Shown piece after piece: positions 1-6,407 of a DNA stretch of 8,190 nucleotides (position 1 is the stretch's first letter; each line of letters starts with the position of its first letter). The notes beneath the pieces were generated by a model. It did not search any database. It was not told where the DNA came from and saw only the letters and a program-made list of their open reading frames with translations. Source of the stretch: Bacteroidota bacterium (GTDB lineage Bacteria; Bacteroidota; Bacteroidia; Chitinophagales; Chitinophagaceae); NCBI GenBank assembly GCA_023440945.1, contig JAEZRL010000224.1:1-8190 (forward strand), given 5' to 3'. A program made the translations under genes and the position numbers.

Positions 1-2143
1 GTTTTAAACTCGTTCCAATCAAAAGTTGTATCATTTGAACGAGAAAATTTTCTCCCAAAAGTTTCATTTATGCCAATAAAAGGTTCAATATACCATCCAC
101 CGTAAATAGTGCTTAAACCTATTCTGCTGAAGGCTTCATTCCGATTGTAAGTATAATAGACCTGGCTTTGCAATGTGTTTAAAACGTTTTCGCCAAATAA
201 AGTGAAGGAATAATCAGGATCACTTACAGAAGGTTGCCAACTGTGAAAATTAAAAGGGTGCGACCATTTTGAATAATTGGTAACCGTATAATTTCTTGTT
301 TGAGGTGCAGCTTCTAAAGCATTATTTGTGACCGTATTAAAAGGCCTTGTGACATATAAAGCTTGCAGAGTATCGTTTGCTTCTACTTGTTCCCATCGAG
401 GAGAAAATTTTCCGATGCGATAACCTTCTGCAGTAAAAGCTGAAGCAATAATATCTCCTGATGCATCAGCAATTGCCTGGTATAGCCCTGTTGCAAAATC
501 TGCAATTCTATATGTTTTGTTTGATGAAATAATGGTTGCCCAAATTTCATCTTTACCATTATTAGAACAACTGTAAAAAATCGTATCTCCTTTTACGGTA
601 GGAAAACCAAGAATACGATTTTTAAAAGGAAGAAGTGTCTCAACAAAACCATTTTCGATATTTAATTTTTGCAGGCTCATCTCACCCTGAGGATCTCTTA
701 CCATCAAAAAAAGAGAACCATCATCATCAGAGAATTTCGGATAAGAATAAAGAAGTTTATTATCTTTTATCAAACGTTTGATCATTCTTCCCTTATCATT
801 CAAAATATCTACTGAACAGGTTTGATCAGGATAAATTGAAACAGCAGCGACGAACTTACGGTTATGAGAAATATCAGGCGTAAAATATTTTGTTTGTGAA
901 GTGATCTTTTTTTCTTTTCCCGATAAAATATCAACTATTCTAATTACACTGTATTCATGGTAACCCCAACGCTTATCAGGCTGATAGGAAGAATAAACGA
1001 TGCAACCGTTGTTGTAAGAAAAATAATCATGATAAGTTATACTTTGCGTTGCAATTTTTGTTTCTGAGTTATCTGTATTTATCTTAATAAAAGAAGGAAG
1101 TTTTTTGTAACTGTTCTTTAAAACGAGAATAGAGCCATCTTCAATCAAATAAGGATATTTATAATTTACAACATTATTATGTTCCGTTTTAGTAATCCAT
1201 TGTGTTTTGTAAGACGTATCATTCTTCCATTGTGTTTGATAAAAATCAAAAGCATCACTTACAAATTGTTTATAAGAAACACCGGTATATTTTTTCACCG
1301 CATTTTGCCAGGGATAAATAAGCGATTTAAAACGAACTGCATCATCCGTAACTTTCTTCCAAATATCCATTCCATATTTTTCACATCCGTAGGCAGTAAG
1401 TAAATAACCCAATTCATAATGACCAGGAATAAAATCTTTATAAGAATCATTCCTTAGCTTCATATAACTGTAATGTTTATTAGCGTTAAACAAAGATTTA
1501 TAGCCATTAAAAAATAAGGAATACGTCCTCTGCCCTGTCTGCTTAACCATGTTTCATTGTAAACCGCATCGCCTTCAAAAAACCAGTCAGGAACAGCAGC
1601 TGCATTTGCCAGTGCTTGTCCGCCTTCTCCAAACAAGAAATACATTGCTTTTGATAATCCTTTTCTGAAATTGCTGTATTGCTCCACATGCCTGAACTCA
1701 TGCAGGGTTAAATTATCAGCCATGCTTTGAGCGCCTAATTCAAAAGCGTTTATAGAAGGCTGCAGATAAAATTCACTGCGATAAGGAGCAAGCGATACAT
1801 ATCCATTTGAATAAGTAACCCTGTTGCGTAAAACAATATCAATTTTTCGCAAATGATTACCGATTGTATTGCTATCATGTGATGCTTCATAAGCGGCAAG
1901 CGCAGCAATACGTTGTGCAATAGAATCTAAACCCTGCGGAAATATTACACGAACTGTATCTGTATTTATTTGTCTCCATTTTACGGATGCAGATGTAGCG
2001 CCAAACTGTTGTGCATGAATAAAAGTTGCAGTAATTATTGAAACAATAAGCAGTAAACACCTTACCCTTGTTCCCTGTTCCCACGAATAAGAGGGACGTC
2101 GCACTGTGGAATCAAGTATCAACTTTTGTTTTTTACCTTTCAT
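1..2143 (-). CDS. Secreted HExxH metallopeptidase / beta-propeller / barrel protein, frameshifted, 3' end outside window
   Basis: About 714 codons are visible. From the ATG at 2143, residues 29-44 form a hydrophobic signal peptide ending IHA before QQFG. A gluzincin-like zinc peptidase domain follows: HEFRH at 148-152 (HExxH) and WFFEGDA at 187-193, whose Glu190 is a plausible third zinc ligand. After codon 212 this frame hits a stop at 1460-1462, but the -1 frame is open without a stop from 1508 to the window edge. Joined there, it continues NGYKSLFN and then shows PD40/TolB-like propeller strands (for example FTPDISHNRKFVA and YPKFSDDDGSLF). Near the edge alternating aromatic segments such as QVYYTYNRNEAF suggest an outer-membrane barrel. 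By family knowledge this is a Bacteroidota peptidase-MA/TolB-like exported protein; its substrate is unknown. The first 26 residues before the signal peptide look non-native, so the start is uncertain (GTG at 2104 is an alternative). It may be a pseudogene, an indel error, or frameshift-expressed. Confidence 0.75.
1508..1514 (-). other. -1 frameshift site at a T TTT TTA heptamer
   Basis: On the minus strand the upstream frame reads TAT TTT TTA ATG, placing T TTT TTA in the exact X XXY YYZ phase of simultaneous-slippage sites (the HIV-1 gag-pol type). Slipping back one base gives TTA AAT GGC TAT and enters a frame open for about 500 codons. Without slippage, translation stops 16 codons later at 1460-1462. 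An AGAGGA sequence lies 11 bases upstream (1526-1531), a spacing like the stimulatory element of E. coli dnaX. No strong downstream hairpin is seen. A one-base loss in the six-base homopolymer, real or from sequencing, explains the data equally well or better. Confidence 0.55.
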
Positions 2144-2176
2144 AGGAAATATTTCTATTCAGCAAAACGTCGCACT
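2096..2176. repeat. Pair of 10-bp direct repeats flanking the start of the metallopeptidase gene
   Basis: The sequence ACGTCGCACT occurs at 2096-2105 and again at 2167-2176, 61 bases apart. The first copy lies inside the apparent coding start of the minus-strand peptidase gene and the second lies upstream of its ATG. Next to the first copy, 2066-2084 holds the short reiteration TTGTTCCCTGTTCCCACG. This resembles interspersed intergenic repeat DNA rather than protein-coding sequence. Whether it recurs elsewhere in the genome cannot be judged from one window. Confidence 0.35.
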
Positions 2177-2306
2177 CCCTTATCTTTCTATGAAGAGAGG
2201 TAGGCTTTGATCATCCTCAGCTTTTTTATTACTTCAGCTTACCAAACTGCTTCGGCTTTTATTTATTTATCACTTACCATTAACCACTTCACCTTTTTGC
2301 CTTCAC

Positions 2307-2331
2307 AAAAAAACCACCATAAAGGTGGTTT
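2307..2331 (-). terminator. Rho-independent terminator of the sigma/anti-sigma/Spy-like operon
   Basis: AAACCACC (2311-2318) and GGTGGTTT (2324-2331) form a perfect 8-bp stem around a 5-base loop. Seven A on the plus strand (2307-2313) give a T-run just after the stem when read on the minus strand. It sits about 20 bases past the stop codon of the Spy-like gene at 2352, so it closes the three-gene minus-strand operon and separates it from the peptidase gene. Confidence 0.85.
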
Positions 2332-2351
2332 ATAATTTATATAAAATGAAG

Positions 2352-2735
2352 TTAGGGCTTCTTCTGCTGTCGTTTTTGTAATTCTTTTCGTAAAAGATCA
2401 CGGTAATTTCTTTCAACAACATACACTTTATTCACTCTCGTATCAGATATCAGTATCTTTTTAAATTCAGGTTTATATTTCTTGCGAATATTAACAATAG
2501 TTTCTTCGCGCTTTATTTCATCATTTGCATTGTTATCATTCGCTGTTTTTATTTCATTCATGTAATTGTTATAGATCGGCCAGAAACGTTGCGCTTCATC
2601 CGGTGACAGCTCTAATTCCTTTGTAATATAAGCCATACGCACTGCTTCTATACGGTCATCATTACCATCCTGAGCAGAACAATAGTTAAAGCTTATAAAT
2701 ATGAATGAGAGTATAAGTAGAATTGTTTTCATCAT
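2352..2735 (-). CDS. Small secreted Spy/CpxP-like protein
   Basis: This 127-residue protein has a clear signal peptide (residues 1-21, hydrophobic core ILLILSFIFISF, likely cleaved after CSA before QDG). Cys19 does not sit in a proper lipobox, so a lipoprotein is unlikely. The mature part is charged and probably all-helical. Its key motif is LELSPDEAQRFWPIYNNY (41-58), matching the LTPxEAxxFWPIYxxY signature of small Bacteroidota periplasmic proteins that sit beside ECF sigma factors and resemble the Spy/CpxP chaperone and metal-sensor group. The C-terminal third is very basic (ending KRQQKKP). It starts 9 bases after the anti-sigma stop, so it is almost certainly co-transcribed. A role in periplasmic stress sensing or folding is inferred. 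Two adjacent ATG codons (2735, 2732) are both possible starts. Confidence 0.75.
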   Translation of the reverse strand: MMKTILLILSFIFISFNYCSAQDGNDDRIEAVRMAYITKELELSPDEAQRFWPIYNNYMNEIKTANDNNANDEIKREETIVNIRKKYKPEFKKILISDTRVNKVYVVERNYRDLLRKELQKRQQKKP

Positions 2736-2744
2736 TTCACAAAT

Positions 2745-3485
2745 TTATATTCCCCTTGCCTTTTTTCCAGCAGTTTCTTTATCACTGCCTAAATATGATT
2801 TTATTTCTTCTGTACTTATGTTTTGAAGAAATGCTTCTATATCTGCCGTACTGTTGAACATTTTGTAATTAACAGGTACGATGTCTGCCTCAGCAGTTTC
2901 GTTGTTAAGATAATCGGTAATTTCTTTATCGCTTAAAGTAGAAATTTTTTGTGTGATATTACTTGCTGCATTGGCCACCATGCTGTTTCCGCTTCTATCA
3001 CCTATAAAAAGATAAGCGCCAGCTACGACAATGCCGGCAGTAACAGCAGCAACAGCATAATTTAACCAGCTAAATCTTCTTTTCGGAAAAGAAACAACTT
3101 TAGCAGGTTGAGTTTCTGCGGGAGCAAAAAAATGAAGACTGCTAAAGTAATCATCAGGTATAGAATAAACATTCCTCTTGTTAATGGTATTAAGCAAAGG
3201 CGCCACTTCTTCCAACTCGGAAACTACCTCTTCATGTTCCGCCACACCGGCTTTTATTTTAAATAGAATATTACCTGCAAGATCATTAAAATAATCGGCC
3301 GGAGGCTGCGATAAAGGAAGTGATGTTACGGGCAAATTAACATTTGTTTGTACTTTAACGAGTACTTCTTCACTTAAACTTTCAAAATACCCAGCCGGTG
3401 CCGTGTACACATTTGCATTGCCAATAGCAGCCACAACACCGCTGATTTGCTTCATTTCATTCATTATTTCCACATTCTTTTCCAT
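2745..3485 (-). CDS. Single-pass membrane anti-sigma factor-like protein
   Basis: The protein has 246 residues from the ATG at 3485; a GTG directly before it (3488) keeps the frame but is the less likely start. Numbered from that GTG: a cytoplasmic N-terminal half of about 138 residues, a positively charged patch (FPKRRFSW), one transmembrane helix at about 141-162, and an 85-residue periplasmic tail. The N-terminal half has three copies of a P-x-x-YF-x-x-L motif: VYTAPAGYFESL (27-38), SQPPADYFNDL (60-70) and VYSIPDDYFSSL (107-118); the first two are followed by KV or KI. The tail holds two related segments, SDKEITDYL (187-194) and STEEIKSYL (225-232). The gene lies 33 bases after the ECF sigma gene, the usual place for its anti-sigma, and P-x-x-YF repeats are common in Bacteroidota proteins at this position. 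No zinc-binding HxxxCxxC motif is visible, so binding to the sigma is inferred from context. Confidence 0.7.
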   Translation of the reverse strand: MEKNVEIMNEMKQISGVVAAIGNANVYTAPAGYFESLSEEVLVKVQTNVNLPVTSLPLSQPPADYFNDLAGNILFKIKAGVAEHEEVVSELEEVAPLLNTINKRNVYSIPDDYFSSLHFFAPAETQPAKVVSFPKRRFSWLNYAVAAVTAGIVVAGAYLFIGDRSGNSMVANAASNITQKISTLSDKEITDYLNNETAEADIVPVNYKMFNSTADIEAFLQNISTEEIKSYLGSDKETAGKKARGI

Positions 3486-3518
3486 CACGGCTTTTTGACG
3501 TTTTATGAATTACTTAGT

Positions 3519-4064
3519 TTAATGATTTCGTATGAAGTCTTCAATTTTTTTAGCGGCATGGTGATAACTTGCTTTTAAAGCGCCTTCGCTTGTGTCAAGA
3601 ACACGGCTCATTTCCTCATAAGGCATTTCGTCATAATAACGCAAGTTAAATACAAGCCGCTGTTTTTCGGGTAACTGCTGAATGGCTAACTGCAGCTTCC
3701 ATTCCAACCTATTTGCATCAAAATTACTATCGGCTTTTACTTTATTGGCAAGACCCGATTCCACTTCATCCAGGCTAACAGCAGAACGTTTTTTCTGTTT
3801 ATCCAAAAAAGTGAGTGATTCATTTGTAGCAATGCGATATAACCAGGTATAAAGCTGGCTATCTTCTCTAAAATTTTGCAACCCATTCCAAACCTTTATA
3901 AAAACATTCTGCAAAACATCGTTGGCATCATCATGATCTACCACCATCCTTCTGATATGCCAGTATAATTTCTCCTGGTATTTTTTTATAATGGCAGTAA
4001 AGGCCTGCTCCTTGGTCTCCTCCTGTTTAAAGCGGTGTAATAACTCCTGATCATCTAACTGCAT
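3519..4064 (-). CDS. ECF-type RNA polymerase sigma-70 factor
   Basis: This is a 181-residue protein from the ATG at 4064; a TTG two codons upstream (4070) would extend it to 183 but is weaker. Region 2 is clear, with DDANDVLQNVFIKVW (45-59) for core binding and YTWLYRIATNESLTFL (72-87) for -10 recognition and melting. A variable linker follows. Region 4 spans about 123-176, with LPEKQRLVFNLRYYDEMPY (131-149) and the helix-turn-helix EEMSRVLDTSEGALKASYHHA. Length and two-domain layout are normal for ECF factors. It directs RNA polymerase to a stress or envelope regulon that often includes its own operon. It heads the operon followed by the anti-sigma-like and Spy-like genes. A 16-bp palindrome lies 61 bases upstream. 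No confident Bacteroidota -33/-7 promoter pair was found. Confidence 0.93.
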   Translation of the reverse strand: MQLDDQELLHRFKQEETKEQAFTAIIKKYQEKLYWHIRRMVVDHDDANDVLQNVFIKVWNGLQNFREDSQLYTWLYRIATNESLTFLDKQKKRSAVSLDEVESGLANKVKADSNFDANRLEWKLQLAIQQLPEKQRLVFNLRYYDEMPYEEMSRVLDTSEGALKASYHHAAKKIEDFIRNH

Positions 4065-4390
4065 CTGCAAAAATTTATACTAAAATATAAAACCCTTTGA
4101 AACAATCCGTATCATGCCTGTTAATAGCTTTTGCAAAAGCTCTGTATCTGATTTTATTCTTTATGTTACCAACTATCGTGCTGCTATTAAACTTCGTTGT
4201 GTCACTCACTTCAACGCTTTGTTCTTTATGCAGCAAATGCAGTTTTGTAAATGGTATTTAATCTCAATTCATGTATCAACCTTCTACAGTTATCCTTAGT
4301 AAGGTAGATGAATTCTTTACCAAAAATAAAATATTCAATTACTTATTCCAATTAACGAGTATTTTTAAAACCTTCAGTACATTAATCATT
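4065..4390. other. Divergent intergenic region between the ECF sigma operon and the TSUP permease
   Basis: These 326 bases must hold the promoters for the leftward sigma operon and the rightward permease. I see no gene here: the only sizeable open frame (4114-4299, plus strand) has an implausible composition. A perfect palindrome lies at 4126-4141. Weak dyads include CCTTA-G-TAAGG at about 4294-4304. TAAATTTT (minus strand, 4070-4077) is one base from the Bacteroidota -7 box TAnnTTTG, but it ends only 5 bases before the sigma ATG, too close to be trusted. No matched -33 and -7 pair was found for either direction. Confidence 0.5.
4126..4141. promoter_or_regulatory. Perfect 16-bp palindrome, candidate operator
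   Basis: AGCTTTTGCAAAAGCT reads the same on both strands over all 16 bases and has no spacer, a shape better suited to a dimeric DNA-binding protein than to an RNA hairpin. It lies in the divergent intergenic region, 61 bases upstream of the ECF sigma start and about 250 bases upstream of the permease start, so the sigma operon is the likelier target. The regulator is unknown, and chance occurrence in AT-rich DNA remains possible. Confidence 0.4.
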
Positions 4391-5143
4391 ATGCAATCAT
4401 TATTTACTCAATCAGCAACAAACTGGATACTTATTGGCATTGCAGCTTTTATTATTGGTCTTTCAAAGGCCGGTATTAAAGGTATTGACATGATAAATGT
4501 TACCATCATGGCTATTGTATTTGGCAGTAAAGCTTCTACCGGTGTTGTATTGCCTTTACTTTGTGCAGGTGATGTTCTTGCTGTTGCCTATTATCACCGT
4601 CATGCACAATGGAATCATTTCTGGAAATTACTTCCCTGGATGATCATTGGAATTTTGGTCGGTGTATTTGTTGGTAAAGACCTTAATGAAAATCTATTCA
4701 GAAAAATAATGGCCACCATTATTATTTTCACCGTTATTGCTATGCTTATTATAGAATTTAGAAAAACGGTTGTTCTACCATCGAATAAACTTTTTGCTGT
4801 AATAATGGGCTTGATAGCGGGTTTTGCAACAATGATTGGTAATCTTGCAGGTGCCTTTTCAAATATCTATTTTCTTGCCACGCGCCTGTTGAAAAATAAT
4901 TTTATAGGTACGGCAGCGTGGGTTTTCTTAGCCATTAATTTTTTCAAACTTCCTTTCCAGATATCCTCCTGGAAAAATATTACAGCACCTTCTTTACAAA
5001 TAGATCTGTATCTATTGCCTTTATTGATAATTGGTTTTTGGTCAGGCGTAAAAATTGTTTCAATAGTAAAAGAAAAAAGTTATCGCAAAGCAATTATTGT
5101 TTTAACGCTTATTGGAGCCTTGTTTATTTTCTTTAAAACTTAA
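4391..5143 (+). CDS. TauE/SafE (TSUP) family membrane permease
   Basis: This is a 250-residue, very hydrophobic protein with about eight membrane segments (roughly 11-27, 37-68, 81-97, 105-121, 135-160, 172-190, 206-224 and 232-248). It shows the two-repeat layout of the TSUP family. The first repeat begins FIIGLSKAGIKGIDM (20-34). The second begins GLIAGFATMIGNLAGAFSNI (140-159) and is followed by FIGTAAWVFLAINFFKLPF. The family exports or takes up sulfite, sulfonates and other organic anions; the substrate cannot be told here. I chose ATG 4391 because homologues start just before the first membrane helix. An ATG at 4271 would add 40 residues that look like translated spacer. No Shine-Dalgarno sequence precedes it, as is normal in Bacteroidota. 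The pirin gene follows after 74 bases with no visible terminator between, so read-through is possible. Confidence 0.88.
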   Translation: MQSLFTQSATNWILIGIAAFIIGLSKAGIKGIDMINVTIMAIVFGSKASTGVVLPLLCAGDVLAVAYYHRHAQWNHFWKLLPWMIIGILVGVFVGKDLNENLFRKIMATIIIFTVIAMLIIEFRKTVVLPSNKLFAVIMGLIAGFATMIGNLAGAFSNIYFLATRLLKNNFIGTAAWVFLAINFFKLPFQISSWKNITAPSLQIDLYLLPLLIIGFWSGVKIVSIVKEKSYRKAIIVLTLIGALFIFFKT

Positions 5144-5217
5144 GCGTTCAATTATTTTAATCATAATAAAAGAGCAGCAGAAAATATCTGTTTAATTTTA
5201 CATAATAAATTGCTCCT

Positions 5218-6072
5218 ATGAAGATCATTAAAGCAAACCATAAGGCGGTGTACGAACCAATCGGGGATCTTGTAACTTATCGAGCCATGCCAACACATGT
5301 AATGCCGATGAATACACTTGATCCTTTTATATTTCTCAATCACCATGGGTGGCAGGAATATAAACCTAACAACAACGGCTTGCCTTTCGGTCCCCATCCT
5401 CATCGAGGTTTTGAAACTGTTACATTTATTCTTGAAGGCGAACTGATGCATAAAGACAGCAGTGGTTTTTCAAGTGTCATAAAAGCAGGTGGTGTTCAAT
5501 GGATGACGGCAGGAAGCGGTTTGGTACATGCTGAAATATCTCCGGACGAATTTAAAAAAACCGGCGGCCCGCTTGAAATACTGCAGTTATGGATAAACCT
5601 TCCATCAAAACACAAAATGGATAAGCCAAAATACATAGGCCTGCAAAAAGAAGATATTCCTGTTGCTGTTTATGATGATGGGAAGGTAAAGGCAAACATT
5701 GTAGCAGGTGAATGGAATGATGTAAAAGGTCCTGTTACACCTTTTACAGATATTCATTTAGCAAGTATGGAATTTAAAAAAGATGGCCGTTATAATCAGA
5801 ATATTGCTAAAGAAATGAATGTGTTTTTATATGTGGTAAAAGGTCAGCTTCTTATTAACGGCGAAAGCGCAGAAATGCATCATCTTGTTGAGTTCACACA
5901 TGAAGGTACAATGATAGAAATGAAGGCAATTAAAGATGCTTTTATTCTGTTCGGTTATGCCACACCTTTTCACGAACCGTTTGCAGCTTATGGTCCATTT
6001 GTTATGAACACACAACAGGAAATTATGCAGGCGTATGAAGATTATCACGCAGGCAAATTTGGAGATACCTAG
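5218..6072 (+). CDS. Pirin family protein (bicupin)
   Basis: This 284-residue protein is the usual length for bacterial pirins. The N-terminal cupin carries the metal site: FGPHPHRGFETVTFILEGEL (58-76) supplies His60 and His62, and GSGLVHAEISPDE (99-111) supplies His104 and Glu106. All four residues that bind iron in human pirin and E. coli YhhW are therefore present. The C-terminal cupin (about 175-270) includes FLYVVKGQLLINGE and ends FGYATPFHEPFAAYGPFVMN. The family includes quercetin 2,3-dioxygenases and redox-sensing regulators; bacterial members often have no proven substrate, so no reaction is assigned. It is a cytosolic protein with no signal peptide. The start ATG is supported by the typical pirin opening MKIIKANHKAVYEPIGDLVT. 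It lies 74 bases after the TSUP permease on the same strand and is followed by several hairpins. Confidence 0.95.
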   Translation: MKIIKANHKAVYEPIGDLVTYRAMPTHVMPMNTLDPFIFLNHHGWQEYKPNNNGLPFGPHPHRGFETVTFILEGELMHKDSSGFSSVIKAGGVQWMTAGSGLVHAEISPDEFKKTGGPLEILQLWINLPSKHKMDKPKYIGLQKEDIPVAVYDDGKVKANIVAGEWNDVKGPVTPFTDIHLASMEFKKDGRYNQNIAKEMNVFLYVVKGQLLINGESAEMHHLVEFTHEGTMIEMKAIKDAFILFGYATPFHEPFAAYGPFVMNTQQEIMQAYEDYHAGKFGDT

Positions 6073-6107
6073 GTTTTGATGTAAGAATTATCAGCGCACT
6101 ATTTATG

Positions 6108-6157
6108 GAAAGAAGGATCATCTTCTTTCGTTTGTAAAATGCGAAGATATTTTACAA
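6108..6157 (+). other. Two tandem hairpins downstream of pirin
   Basis: GAAAGAAG (6108-6115) pairs with CTTCTTTC (6122-6129) around a 6-base loop. Two bases later TTGTAAAAT (6132-6140) pairs with ATTTTACAA (6149-6157) around an 8-base loop. Both stems are perfect, at 8 and 9 bp. Neither is followed by a T-run, so they are not simple terminators. They may protect the 3' end of the pirin transcript or be chance in AT-rich DNA. Confidence 0.35.
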
Positions 6158-6216
6158 TATCAGTGCATTTTATAACTTTCACTAAATGTCAACCACTCTG
6201 GTAAATGGAATGATTC

Positions 6217-6253
6217 AAAAAAGCTAATCTTGTTTTTCAAGATCAGCTTTTTT
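6217..6253. terminator. Bidirectional rho-independent terminator between pirin and glf
   Basis: The left arm 6217-6232 (A6 then GCTAATCTTG) pairs over 16 bp with the right arm 6238-6253 (CAAGATCAGC then T6) around a TTTTT loop. There is one imperfect pair: A-C when read on the plus strand, G-U when read on the minus strand, so the minus-strand hairpin is slightly better. A- and T-tracts on both sides give a U-tract in either direction, which suits its place between convergent genes. It is 144 bases after the pirin stop and 154 bases after the glf stop. Confidence 0.8.
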
Positions 6254-6382
6254 ATTGAATAAATCCTATGATCTTTGAAATGAACTAACTAAATTATCTT
6301 ATCCTCTTAATAAATATACGCAGTCATAACAACCCAGTAGCGAGTTTGCTGGCGACAAAGGATAGAGCAAGAGGTTCATAAA

Positions 6383-6403
6383 AACTATTTACATTGAATA
6401 GTT
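6383..6403 (-). terminator. Weak AU-rich terminator-like hairpin after glf
   Basis: Read on the minus strand, AACTATT and AATAGTT form a perfect 7-bp stem with a 7-base loop, followed by a run of five T (6380-6384, overlapping the stem). It starts four bases after the glf stop codon. The stem has only one G-C pair, so termination here would be weak; the hairpin at 6217-6253 is the stronger candidate. Confidence 0.3.
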
Positions 6404-6407
6404 AAGG

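Larger units (their letters stand above)
6073..6407. other. Convergent intergenic region between pirin and glf
   Basis: These 335 bases hold no credible gene. From left to right they contain two perfect hairpins (6108-6129 and 6132-6157), a strong two-way terminator-like hairpin (6217-6253), an AT-rich stretch, a GC-richer segment at about 6319-6379 that looks unlike its surroundings, and a weak AU-rich hairpin next to the glf stop (6383-6403). Pirin and glf point towards each other, so this DNA is transcribed from both ends as 3' untranslated sequence. Confidence 0.6.

Noticed and set aside
1179..1403. 74-codon open frame on the plus strand
   Set aside because: It lies opposite the open propeller frame of the minus-strand gene and has no recognisable features.
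2740..2747. TAAATTTG on the minus strand, a perfect match to the Bacteroidota -7 box TAnnTTTG, just before the Spy-like gene
   Set aside because: It overlaps the anti-sigma stop codon, lies only 4 bases from the ATG, and has no -33 TTG partner at the right distance; it is probably chance.
3486..3488. GTG start one codon before the ATG of the anti-sigma-like gene
   Set aside because: GTG followed directly by ATG; the ATG at 3485 is the simpler choice.
4065..4070. TTG start adding two residues to the ECF sigma factor
   Set aside because: The ATG at 4064 is the better start and nothing supports the upstream TTG.
4114..4299. 61-codon open frame on the plus strand in the divergent intergenic region
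   Set aside because: The composition is unlike a real protein (many Cys, Phe and Tyr, no domain pattern), it overlaps the permease's spurious N-terminal extension, and it crosses the palindrome; it is most likely spacer DNA.
4271..4390. 40-residue N-terminal extension of the TSUP permease from ATG 4271
   Set aside because: The extension resembles translated AT-rich spacer, and the family start is just before the first membrane helix, matching ATG 4391.
5161..5451. 96-codon open frame on the minus strand across the pirin start
   Set aside because: It is a shadow of the pirin gene, whose metal-binding residues and length clearly fix the plus strand as coding.
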